Assembly: GCF_007713735.2 (NCBI RefSeq)
Contig: NZ_VMNW02000087.1
Coordinates: forward strand, 1-34,713
Reading direction: 5' to 3'
Length of the DNA stretch: 34,713 nt
Source of the DNA: Amycolatopsis acidicola
GTDB lineage: Bacteria > Actinomycetota > Actinomycetes > Mycobacteriales > Pseudonocardiaceae
Made by a program: the position numbers and the translations under genes. Under the pieces are notes generated by a model. The model ran no database searches, was not told the DNA's origin, and saw only the letters and a list, made by a program, of their open reading frames with translations. Positions 8,392 to 14,681 of the stretch are shown in pieces (within the stretch, counting starts at the first letter, position 1; each line of letters begins with the position of its first letter).

Positions 8392-8460
8392 AAAGGGTGC
8401 CGAACCTGGTCGCGGTAAGCGGCGTGCCCTCGCGCGCGCCGACCTTCGGGAGAGGAAACG

Positions 8461-9135
8461 ATGAGTACGGAGCCGACGACCACCCCCGAGGCGAAGGCCG
8501 AACCGGAGTCCGCGCCAGCCTGGGGCGATCCCCAGCCCCCCGCGCCGAAGTGGTCCGGCAAGAAGACCGCGATCGCGGCGGCCGTGGCGATCGTGATCGT
8601 CGCCGTCGGCGGGGTCGCGATCTACCTGGGCACGTCGTCCGCCGACAGCGAGCAGCAGGGCGGCATGGGCGGTTTCCCCGGTGGCGGCCGGATGGGCGGC
8701 ATGGGCGGCCAGATGAGTGGCCTGACGAGCCTGGCCAGCGCGCTGCACGGTGACTTCACGGTCTCGGAGAACGGCAGCTACATCACCGAGCGGCTGCAGA
8801 CCGGCGAGGTCAGCGCGCTCTCCGCCGATTCCATCACGGTGAAGAGCAAGGACAACTACACCCAGACCTACAAGCTGGACTCGTCGACACAGAAGGCGAG
8901 CAACCTCGCGAACGGGTCTTCGGTGACGGTGCTCGCAAAGGTCTCGGGCGACACCGCGACGGCGACCTCGGTCACCGACAGCAGCCAGAGCCAGCAGGGC
9001 GGCGGCCAGAACGGGAGCCAGCAGGGCGGCCAGGGCGGCTTCCCCGGCGGCAGTCAGGGCGGCATGCCCGGCGGCGGCCAGGGCGGGTTCCCCGCTGGCG
9101 GCCAGATGCCCGGCCAGCCCGGCTCGAACAACTGA
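8461..9135 (+). CDS. Membrane-anchored Gly-rich protein with DUF5666-like domain
   Basis: 224 aa, unknown function. Seen: cytoplasmic acidic/Pro-rich N-terminus (1-37), one transmembrane helix (about 39-58, AIAAAVAIVIVAVGGVAIY), then a Gly/Met linker GGMGGFPGGGRMGGMGG, a small beta-rich domain (about 95-170) with TGEVSALSADSITVKSKD resembling DUF5666 (OB-like repeats), and a long C-terminal Gly/Gln/Pro tail. Probably anchored with the domain outside the membrane. The start ATG follows AGAGGAAACG. It is divergent from the response regulator across the box arrays and is therefore a likely target. The Gly-Gly-Met-Gly-Gly-Phe runs also occur in the GT39 protein of the same cluster, suggesting that the two proteins work at the same site or interact; that is inference. 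Confidence 0.85.
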   Translation: MSTEPTTTPEAKAEPESAPAWGDPQPPAPKWSGKKTAIAAAVAIVIVAVGGVAIYLGTSSADSEQQGGMGGFPGGGRMGGMGGQMSGLTSLASALHGDFTVSENGSYITERLQTGEVSALSADSITVKSKDNYTQTYKLDSSTQKASNLANGSSVTVLAKVSGDTATATSVTDSSQSQQGGGQNGSQQGGQGGFPGGSQGGMPGGGQGGFPAGGQMPGQPGSNN

Positions 9136-9167
9136 CGGTCGGCGGCGCGGGCCGCTGAGGAGACCAA

Positions 9168-9194
9168 GGCGCCCCCGGCTCTGCCGGGGGCGCC
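9168..9194 (+). terminator. Strong GC hairpin after the DUF5666-like gene
   Basis: Perfect 12-bp stem GGCGCCCCCGGC / GCCGGGGGCGCC with a 3-nt loop, 33 bp after the stop codon, followed by ATTTCC. It would fold on either strand, between convergent genes. Confidence 0.75.
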
Positions 9195-9224
9195 ATTTCC
9201 GCACGTCCGCGAGCGGTGCGGGGT

Positions 9225-9251
9225 ATCCGGTGTCCTCTCGCGACACCGGAT
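9225..9251 (-). terminator. Second hairpin between convergent genes
   Basis: Perfect 10-bp stem ATCCGGTGTC / GACACCGGAT with a 7-nt loop, about 40 bp beyond the DUF397 stop codon. It is the likely terminator for that gene on the minus strand; there is no U run. Confidence 0.5.
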
Positions 9252-9291
9252 GACGTGTGGTCAATAACACACGAAGCCGGTTAATCCGGGA

Positions 9292-9546
9292 TCAGGCCCC
9301 GAGGTCGAACTGACCCGACTTGACCCCGGTGAGGAACGCCTGCCACTCGGCGGTGTCGAACACGAAGACCGGGCTGTTCACCAGCTTCGTGTCCCGTACC
9401 CCGACCAGCCCGGAGTCGCCGATGTTGACTTCGACACAGCTGCCGCCGTTGGGCTCGCTCGCGAAGGACTTCTCCCACTTCGTGTCCTCGAACAGCGCCA
9501 CGGCCTTGGCCGGGTCGTAATCCAGCCGGCGCGGATATTCCGCCAT
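9292..9546 (-). CDS. DUF397 domain small protein
   Basis: 84 aa, the usual size of the family. Seen: KWEKSFASEPNGGSCVEVN (the W-x-K-S-S/A...GG-x-CVEVA-type signature), VGVRDTKLVNSPVFVFDTAEWQAFLTGVKSGQFD, all standard DUF397 elements. The start ATG 9546 has an excellent ribosome site, GGAGGTAAG; the longer frame back to 9669 is rejected. In streptomycetes these proteins partner XRE-DUF5753 regulators, probably as antagonists or co-factors in development (the bldB/whiJ-like systems). The matching XRE-DUF5753 gene is here about 1.8 kb away (11360-12223), with a methyltransferase and two other genes between them. Confidence 0.9.
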   Translation of the reverse strand: MAEYPRRLDYDPAKAVALFEDTKWEKSFASEPNGGSCVEVNIGDSGLVGVRDTKLVNSPVFVFDTAEWQAFLTGVKSGQFDLGA

Positions 9547-9779
9547 CAGTCTTACCTCCGTGCTATCCGGCTTTCGCTCGTTGACGTGGGTAAACGAGTG
9601 AAAGCCGCGCTTTCCCTGTCCCGGTACGGGTTCCGCCGAGTGATCGAACCGTTGACCACTCGACACCAAGATTATTCCAGTAGTAGGATTAATCCCAGCG
9701 GTCGGGGTTGGCGCCTTCGAACGGGCCCGGTCCCGGCCGCGGGTCCACCGCAGGACACAACCTCTCGGGGGAGGTCACA
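9547..9779. promoter_or_regulatory. Divergent promoter region with GGATTAATCC palindrome
   Basis: 233 bp between the DUF397 gene (minus) and the Cys-rich hypothetical gene (plus). It is locally AT-richer at 9668-9695 and contains the perfect palindrome GGATTAATCC at 9686-9695, a candidate operator. A TTGACC hexamer lies at about 9653 but I could not pair it convincingly with a -10 element. No gene is visible in this stretch. Confidence 0.35.
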
Positions 9780-10337
9780 GTGCTCGTTGGAAACGCCGGA
9801 AGCGCGGGGCTCGCCGACAGCCCGGCGCACGCCGAAGCGGCGCGGGTCGAAACCCTGCCGCGCGCCGACGGCCCGGTTCACGCGGCGCGCACCCCGAACG
9901 CGGGTGCCACGCTCACCACGGTTCCCAGCCAGTGCGCGGGAGCGCCCCGGCTGGACGCGGCCCAGCGGCCCAAGCCCTTCATGGTCGTGGGTCTCGTGAA
10001 CGGCCGCGAGGAATGCGCGAGAGCCGCCTGCCCCGACGAAGCACTCGCCCACATGATCGACTGGCTGCACGCCGACGAAGAGGCCGCGGCGGTCTGGTAC
10101 CTGCGCGAGGACTGGCCCGAGCCCGTCACCGTCGTCGGCCGCCCGGTGCGCGGGCTCGTCGGCGAGAGCCGCCGCTCGGCGCACCTGTTCACGCTCGAGC
10201 CCGGCACCGTGCTCTACGGTTCGCTCACCGCCCGCTGCGGCACCGAACTCACGCTGCCCCAGGTGGAATGGCTTCAGCCGGGTGCGGGGATGCCCTGCGA
10301 GTGCTGCCTCGCGCTGGCTCCGGGTCTGGCGGCCTGA
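9780..10337 (+). CDS. Actinobacterial hypothetical protein with C-terminal Cys cluster
   Basis: 185 aa from GTG 9780, which follows GGGGGAGGTCACA; an ATG at 9708 would add 24 residues but lacks a ribosome site. The first 65 residues are low-complexity Ala/Pro/Gly. The conserved-looking part starts near residue 68 (PFMVVGLVNGREEC) and continues with MIDWLHADEEAAAVWYLREDWPEP and HLFTLEPGTVLYGSLTARCGTEL, ending WLQPGAGMPCECCLA. The CG...PCECC arrangement could bind a metal. No hydrophobic segment or signal peptide is visible. I do not recognise a function. It is flanked by DUF397 and DUF574 genes and could belong to that regulatory set. Confidence 0.75.
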   Translation: MLVGNAGSAGLADSPAHAEAARVETLPRADGPVHAARTPNAGATLTTVPSQCAGAPRLDAAQRPKPFMVVGLVNGREECARAACPDEALAHMIDWLHADEEAAAVWYLREDWPEPVTVVGRPVRGLVGESRRSAHLFTLEPGTVLYGSLTARCGTELTLPQVEWLQPGAGMPCECCLALAPGLAA

Positions 10338-10341
10338 TGCC

Positions 10342-10503
10342 ATGACCGTGCGGATCGGGAACGTCGCGCTGGCAGACAGCCGGCTCGACCGCGGGGAACG
10401 GATTCCCGCGGCCCGGATGCGCTCGGTCGCGCTGAGCATCGCCCGCCGCCGCAGGCACGTCTGGTGGTACCACTTCGGTTTCGGCGAACCGAGACCCCGC
10501 TAG
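10342..10503 (+). CDS. Small hypothetical ORF, 53 aa
   Basis: Starts with ATG 4 bp after the stop of the preceding gene and ends TAG, overlapping the convergent methyltransferase stop by 3 bp. Almost 90% of codons end in G or C, as in real genes of this window, and the composition is basic with an aromatic tail (RRRRHVWWYHFGFGE). There is no SD, so expression would depend on translational coupling. No family is recognised. It could be a by-product of high GC, hence moderate confidence. Confidence 0.45.
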   Translation: MTVRIGNVALADSRLDRGERIPAARMRSVALSIARRRRHVWWYHFGFGEPRPR

Positions 10504-11342
10504 GGTTTCCGGCCCACTCCACCCAAACCGACCGACAGCGAAGGGTTTTCGGCGAACCTCGCGGACGCCTTCGCCGGCCCCTCCTTCGGCCGCCATTCCG
10601 GTAGCCACACCAGACCCGGCTCCACCAAAGGGAAATCCCCGAAGAACCCGGCGATTTCGGCGCGGCCGCGGGAGTACACCGGGGTGCTGGACTGTTCGTA
10701 CAGCTCGAAGACGGCGCTGATCTCGGCGACCTCCTCCGGCGGTAACCGGAGTCCTTCCTTGGTGCCGTGGGTGATGATCAGGTACGAACCGCCGGGCAGC
10801 AGCTCCCGGTAACGCGCCATGATCTCCGCCGCCGGTTCCGCGGGCGAGAGGAAATGCAAGGCAGCGCACAGGATCAGGCCGATCGGCCGCCCGGTGTCGA
10901 GCACCCCCGTCGCCGCCGCCTGCTTCCACACCGCGGCGACGTCGCGGAAGTCCGCGCGCACCACCGCATGCCGCTCCGGGTCGCCGTGTTCTTCCAGCAG
11001 TAGCTCGGAATGCGCGACGGCGACCGGCTCGCGGTCCACATACACGCACCGGCTGGAGCCGTCGAGCTCGTCGGCGGCCTCGTGCACGTTGCCGACCGTC
11101 GGCACGCCGGAGCCGAGGTCGAGGAACTGGGAAACCCCGTGGCGCACGCAGTACCGCACGGACCGGCCGAGGAACTCGCGGTTCGCCCTGGCGATCGTGC
11201 GCGCCATCGGCACGTGCTTGACGATCAGCTCGCCGAAGGAGCGGTCGATGGCCCAGTTCGCGGTGCCGCCGAGCAGGTAGTCGTAGATCCGTGCGGCGTT
11301 CGGGTGCTCGAGGTCGACTCCCTCGGGCGCCGGCTCACTCAT
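10500..11342 (-). CDS. DUF574 family SAM-dependent methyltransferase
   Basis: 280 aa, typical length for Methyltransf_19 (DUF574). Seen: N-terminal signature HPNAARIYDYLLGGTANWAIDR, the SAM-binding glycine motif FLDLGSGVPT (73-82), acidic strand end VYVDREPVAV, motif RADFRD, and the post-I region ILCAALHFL and LPGGSYLIITH. The substrate is unknown; in streptomycetes these proteins occur in large numbers near XRE-DUF5753 and DUF397 genes. It lies 17 bp downstream of the XRE gene on the same strand, hence likely one operon with it. ATG 11342 is the first Met and fits the family N-terminus. Confidence 0.92.
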   Translation of the reverse strand: MSEPAPEGVDLEHPNAARIYDYLLGGTANWAIDRSFGELIVKHVPMARTIARANREFLGRSVRYCVRHGVSQFLDLGSGVPTVGNVHEAADELDGSSRCVYVDREPVAVAHSELLLEEHGDPERHAVVRADFRDVAAVWKQAAATGVLDTGRPIGLILCAALHFLSPAEPAAEIMARYRELLPGGSYLIITHGTKEGLRLPPEEVAEISAVFELYEQSSTPVYSRGRAEIAGFFGDFPLVEPGLVWLPEWRPKEGPAKASARFAENPSLSVGLGGVGRKP

Positions 11343-11359
11343 CGGACCCCCAGCCGTCC

Positions 11360-12223
11360 TTACGGGTTTTGGCCCATTTTGCGCCGGTAGTCCTCCGCCA
11401 GCTCCTTGAGGAACTCCCGGGTCTCCTGACGCTCCAACGCCGCGCCGCGCAACCTGTCCCAGCTGTCGACGAACAGCTGGAAGTCCTTCTGGTCATCGAG
11501 GTAGAGCCCGCTCGCGGAATGCTCGATGTAGACGAAATCCCTTGTGCGGTCCGGGAAGCGCATGATCGTGAAGTCGTTGGGCACGGACGCCAGCCGCGCG
11601 TCGAACTTCAGCACGTGCACGTAGATCCGCTGGCGGCGGTCCAGCTCCATGAGGTGCTCGATCTGGTCCAGCATCACCGCGGGCGCGTTGCCACCCGGCG
11701 CGCGCCGCAGCGCGGCTTCGCTCAGGATGAAGCGGTAGTACGGCGGCTGCGGCTGATCGAACACCGACTTGCGGTCGAGCCTGTTGCGCACCAGCGAAGT
11801 GACGTCCGTCGCACCGAATTCGGTGAACTGCTTGAGCATGTAGTGCTCAGACTGCAGCGGGCCGGGAATCCGTTCGCCGTGCCAGGTCATGATCTCGACG
11901 GCGGCCGGTTCGAGGTCGGTGAAGGTGCGGAACCAGTGCGGCACCACGGATCGGTAGCCGGACCAGTGCCCGCGCTGACCGGCGGCGGCGCGCGCCAGGC
12001 CCATCAGCGCCTCGGACTCGTCACCGTTGATACCGAAGGCGTCCAGCATCGCGCGGACATCGCCCAGCTTCACGCCGACGGCCCCGGACTCGATCTTGTT
12101 GACCTTGCCCTGGGTGCAGCCCAGTACCTCGGCGACCTGCTGCTGGGTCATGCTCGCCGCGGTGCGTGCGTGGCGGAGCTCGTTGCCGAGTTGCTTCCGT
12201 CGTGAGGTGACTGTGCTAGCCAT
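11360..12223 (-). CDS. XRE-family HTH regulator with DUF5753 domain
   Basis: 287 aa. Residues about 10-68 form a Cro/CI-type HTH (LRHARTAASMTQQQVAEVLGCTQGKVNKIESG); the remainder is the DUF5753 domain with IPGPLQSEHYMLKQF, LDRKSVF, MLDQIEHLMEL, and VYIEHSASGLYLDD. This is the regulator half of the actinobacterial XRE/DUF397 pair, generally implicated in development and secondary metabolism. Downstream lies the DUF574 methyltransferase. A perfect 9-bp-arm palindrome (12354-12382) lies in the divergent gap to gnd, about 130 bp upstream of this start, and could be its operator; that is inference. Confidence 0.93.
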   Translation of the reverse strand: MASTVTSRRKQLGNELRHARTAASMTQQQVAEVLGCTQGKVNKIESGAVGVKLGDVRAMLDAFGINGDESEALMGLARAAAGQRGHWSGYRSVVPHWFRTFTDLEPAAVEIMTWHGERIPGPLQSEHYMLKQFTEFGATDVTSLVRNRLDRKSVFDQPQPPYYRFILSEAALRRAPGGNAPAVMLDQIEHLMELDRRQRIYVHVLKFDARLASVPNDFTIMRFPDRTRDFVYIEHSASGLYLDDQKDFQLFVDSWDRLRGAALERQETREFLKELAEDYRRKMGQNP

Positions 12224-12353
12224 TGCTCACTTCCCGGCCCTCGCCCTTTCCACGACGCCTCGAACCCATTCCGCTCATGATCGTAAGTCGCTGACCCTAC
12301 CGAACCGCGCCATGCTTTGACACGTGCCTGCGTAAAGGATCTCAGGAATCACC

Positions 12354-12382
12354 GGTGAACGCTAGTTACTCGCGCGTTCACC
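12354..12382. promoter_or_regulatory. Operator-like inverted repeat between XRE gene and gnd
   Basis: Perfect 9-bp arms GGTGAACGC (12354-12362) and GCGTTCACC (12374-12382), 11-bp spacer, arm centres 20 bp apart, i.e. about two helical turns on one face. A TAGGGT -10-like hexamer for gnd lies at 12404-12409, so a bound dimer would cover the -35 region. The rest of the 217-bp gap (12224-12440) contains TTGACA at about 12317 and no gene. Confidence 0.55.
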
Positions 12383-12440
12383 AGGCAGAACCGGGCGGCG
12401 CGCTAGGGTTTGGCTGTAGGCGAAGACGGAAGGCGGAGCA

Positions 12441-13880
12441 GTGAGCAAGAAGGCGAGCATCGGGGTCACCGGGCTGGCGGTCATGGGCCGCAACCTGGCC
12501 CGGAACCTGGCCCGGCACGGGCACACCGTCGCCCTGCACAACCGGTCCGAGGCCCGCACCAGGGAACTGGTCGAGCAGTTCGGCCACGAGGGCGAGTTCA
12601 TCCCGACCTACTCCGCGCAGGAGTTCGTCGACGCGCTCGACCGGCCGCGGCAGATCGTGATCATGGTCAAGGCCGGTGCGCCGACCGACGCCGTGATCGA
12701 CGAGTTCGCGCCGCTGCTGGAAAAGGGTGACGTGATCGTCGACGCGGGCAACGCGCATTTCGCCGACACGCGCCGCCGCGAAGCCGCGCTGCGCGAGCAG
12801 GGCCTGCACTTCGTCGGCACCGGCGTCTCCGGCGGCGAGGAGGGCGCGCTGCACGGGCCGAGCATCATGCCCGGCGGTTCGGTCGAGTCGTACCAGTCGC
12901 TCGGCCCGCTGTTCGAGGACATCTCGGCCAAAGTGGACGGTGTGCCGTGCTGCACGCACATCGGCCCCGACGGCGCCGGGCATTTCGTGAAGATGGTGCA
13001 CAACGGCATCGAGTACGCCGACATGCAGCTGATCGCGGAGTCCTTCGACCTGCTGCGCGGCGCGCTGGGCTACGAGCCGGCGCGGATCGCCGAGGTCTTC
13101 AAGACCTGGAACACCGGCAGGCTGGACTCCTACCTCATCGAGATCACCGCCGAGGTGCTCAAGCACACCGACGCCGCGACCGGGAAGCCGTTCGTGGACA
13201 TCGTCACCGACCAGGCCGAGCAGAAGGGCACCGGCCGCTGGACGGTGCAGATCGGGCTCGACCTCGGCGTGCCGATCAGCGGGATCGCCGAGGCCGTGTT
13301 CGCGCGTTCGCTGTCCGGCAGCGCGGACCTGCGCAAGGCCAGCCGCGGCCTGCCCGGCCCGGCACGGAAAGCGCTTTCCGGTGCCGAGGCCGAGAGCTTC
13401 GCCGACGACGTGGAGCGCGCGCTCTACGCGTCCAAGATCGTGGCGTACGCGCAGGGCTTCAACCAGATCCAGGCCGGCGGTGCCGAGTACGGCTGGGACA
13501 TCGACCTCGGCGCGGTGGCGAAGATCTGGCGCGGCGGCTGCATCATCCGCGCGAAGTTCCTGGACGACGTGACGGCGGCGTTCGCGGCCGAGCCGAAGCT
13601 GCCGACCCTGCTCACCTCGGGCGACTTCCGCAAGGCGGTCGAGGACGCGCAGGACTCGTGGCGTTCGGTGGTGGCCACCGCGGTGAAACTGGGCATCCCG
13701 ACGCCCGGCTTTTCCACCGCGCTGGCCTACTACGACGCCCTGCGTGCCGAGCGGCTCCCCGCCGCGCTGGTGCAGGGGCAGCGCGACTTCTTCGGTGCGC
13801 ACACCTACCGCCGCGTCGACAGGGAGGGCTCGTTCCACACCGAGTGGGCCACCGACGAGCGGGCCGAGCACTCCGCGTGA
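12441..13880 (+). CDS. gnd: 6-phosphogluconate dehydrogenase, decarboxylating
   Basis: Oxidative pentose phosphate enzyme converting 6-phosphogluconate and NADP to ribulose 5-phosphate, CO2 and NADPH; 479 aa, the long (E. coli-type) form. Seen: Rossmann motif GLAVMGRNLARN (11-22); HNRS (33-36), the NADP-preferring loop; IVDAGN (99-104); GVSGGEEGALHGPSIMPGG (128-146); catalytic K184, N188 and E191 in HFVKMVHNGIEYADMQ; signature TDQAEQKGTGRW. The C-terminal all-helical domain is complete. Start is GTG after GGCGGAG. An internal palindrome GGAAAGCGCTTTCC occurs at 13366-13379. Followed by a hairpin shared with the convergent gene. Confidence 0.97.
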   Translation: MSKKASIGVTGLAVMGRNLARNLARHGHTVALHNRSEARTRELVEQFGHEGEFIPTYSAQEFVDALDRPRQIVIMVKAGAPTDAVIDEFAPLLEKGDVIVDAGNAHFADTRRREAALREQGLHFVGTGVSGGEEGALHGPSIMPGGSVESYQSLGPLFEDISAKVDGVPCCTHIGPDGAGHFVKMVHNGIEYADMQLIAESFDLLRGALGYEPARIAEVFKTWNTGRLDSYLIEITAEVLKHTDAATGKPFVDIVTDQAEQKGTGRWTVQIGLDLGVPISGIAEAVFARSLSGSADLRKASRGLPGPARKALSGAEAESFADDVERALYASKIVAYAQGFNQIQAGGAEYGWDIDLGAVAKIWRGGCIIRAKFLDDVTAAFAAEPKLPTLLTSGDFRKAVEDAQDSWRSVVATAVKLGIPTPGFSTALAYYDALRAERLPAALVQGQRDFFGAHTYRRVDREGSFHTEWATDERAEHSA

Positions 13881-13892
13881 GTCAGCGGGTGG

Positions 13893-13913
13893 GGGCCGCC
13901 TCGCCGGCGGCCC
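13893..13913. terminator. Bidirectional hairpin between gnd and the ClpN gene
   Basis: Perfect 8-bp stem GGGCCGCC / GGCGGCCC with a 5-nt loop, filling the short gap between two convergent stop codons. No U run on either side. Confidence 0.5.
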
Positions 13914-14633
13914 TCATCCCTTGCCGGGGAACATCGTCGCGAGCACGGCCTTGATCTCGGCATCCACGACTTCTTTGGTGACACCGAGTTCGACGAGGAT
14001 GTCGGCGGCCGGGCCCTCGCCCTGTTCGAGCAGCCCCAGCAGGATGTGCTCGGTGCCGACGTAGTTGTGCCCGAGCCGCAGGGCTTCCCGCACGGTCAGC
14101 TCGATCACCTTGCGGCTCTGCGGGCTGAACGGGATGTGCACGTCCGGCTCACCGCCGCCGGGCGGAAGCGCGGCCGTGATCCGCTCGCCCAGCACCGCGG
14201 GCGAACCGCCGAACTTCTCGATCGCCTTGGCCGCGAGGCCCTCCCGTTCGCCGATCAGGCCGAGCAGGATGTGCAGCGGTTCGATCTGTTCGTTGCCGAC
14301 GCCGCGCGCGCTGCGCTCCGAGTGGACCAGCACGCGCCGCGCCCTGTCGGTGAACCGGCTGAAGTGCGCGGTGGCGTCCTCGAAGGAAAACTCCTTGGGG
14401 ACGAAGCGTTTCTGCGCGGCCTGCTTCGAAACCCCCATGTTGGCCCCGATTTCGGACCAGGAGGCACCGGAACGCCTTGCCTGGTCGACGAAATGGCCGA
14501 TCAGATGGTCGGCGACCTCACCGACCTCGTCGGCGACGGCCATCGCGCCCGCCAGCTGCTGCAGCGCGTCGGCGCCCGGGTTTCTGCTCTTTACGGACTC
14601 GATCAGGTCGTCGAGCCGGACTGGTGAGTTCAT
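13914..14633 (-). CDS. HTH-Clp_N fusion protein (putative ClpC-related regulator)
   Basis: 239 aa. N-terminal part (1-80): a helical region with a sigma-like helix-turn-helix GASWSEIGANMGVSKQAAQKRF (about 56-77). C-terminal part: two Clp_N repeats (about 94-145, FTDRARRVLVHSERSAR...LHILLGLIGERE, and 169-219, FSPQSRKVIELTVREALRLGHNYVGTEHILLGLLEQGEG), as in the N-domain of ClpC/ClpA that receives adaptors and substrates. There is no AAA+ module, so it is not a chaperone. A DNA-binding protein carrying a ClpC-type docking domain could couple transcription to proteolysis; the role is inferred. ATG 14633 is chosen over an upstream TTG because an AAGG site lies 8 bp before it. It is the last gene of a four-gene minus-strand operon and is preceded by two perfect palindromes. 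Confidence 0.88.
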   Translation of the reverse strand: MNSPVRLDDLIESVKSRNPGADALQQLAGAMAVADEVGEVADHLIGHFVDQARRSGASWSEIGANMGVSKQAAQKRFVPKEFSFEDATAHFSRFTDRARRVLVHSERSARGVGNEQIEPLHILLGLIGEREGLAAKAIEKFGGSPAVLGERITAALPPGGGEPDVHIPFSPQSRKVIELTVREALRLGHNYVGTEHILLGLLEQGEGPAADILVELGVTKEVVDAEIKAVLATMFPGKG

Positions 14634-14636
14634 GCC

Positions 14637-14681
14637 GTCAACCTTAGGTTGACGACCTCGGGTCGTCAACCTAAGGTTGAC
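14637..14681. promoter_or_regulatory. Double 17-bp palindrome upstream of the HTH-ClpN gene
   Basis: Two perfect 8-1-8 palindromes: GTCAACCTTAGGTTGAC (14637-14653) and GTCAACCTAAGGTTGAC (14665-14681), centres 28 bp apart; together with the 11-bp linker the whole 45 bp is nearly self-complementary. The distal copy contains the stop codon of the efflux gene and encodes its last four residues; the proximal copy contains the AAGG ribosome site of the ClpN gene. It is likely a regulator-binding site, possibly for the HTH-ClpN protein itself. As RNA it could also form a strong hairpin hiding the ribosome site. Confidence 0.7.
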
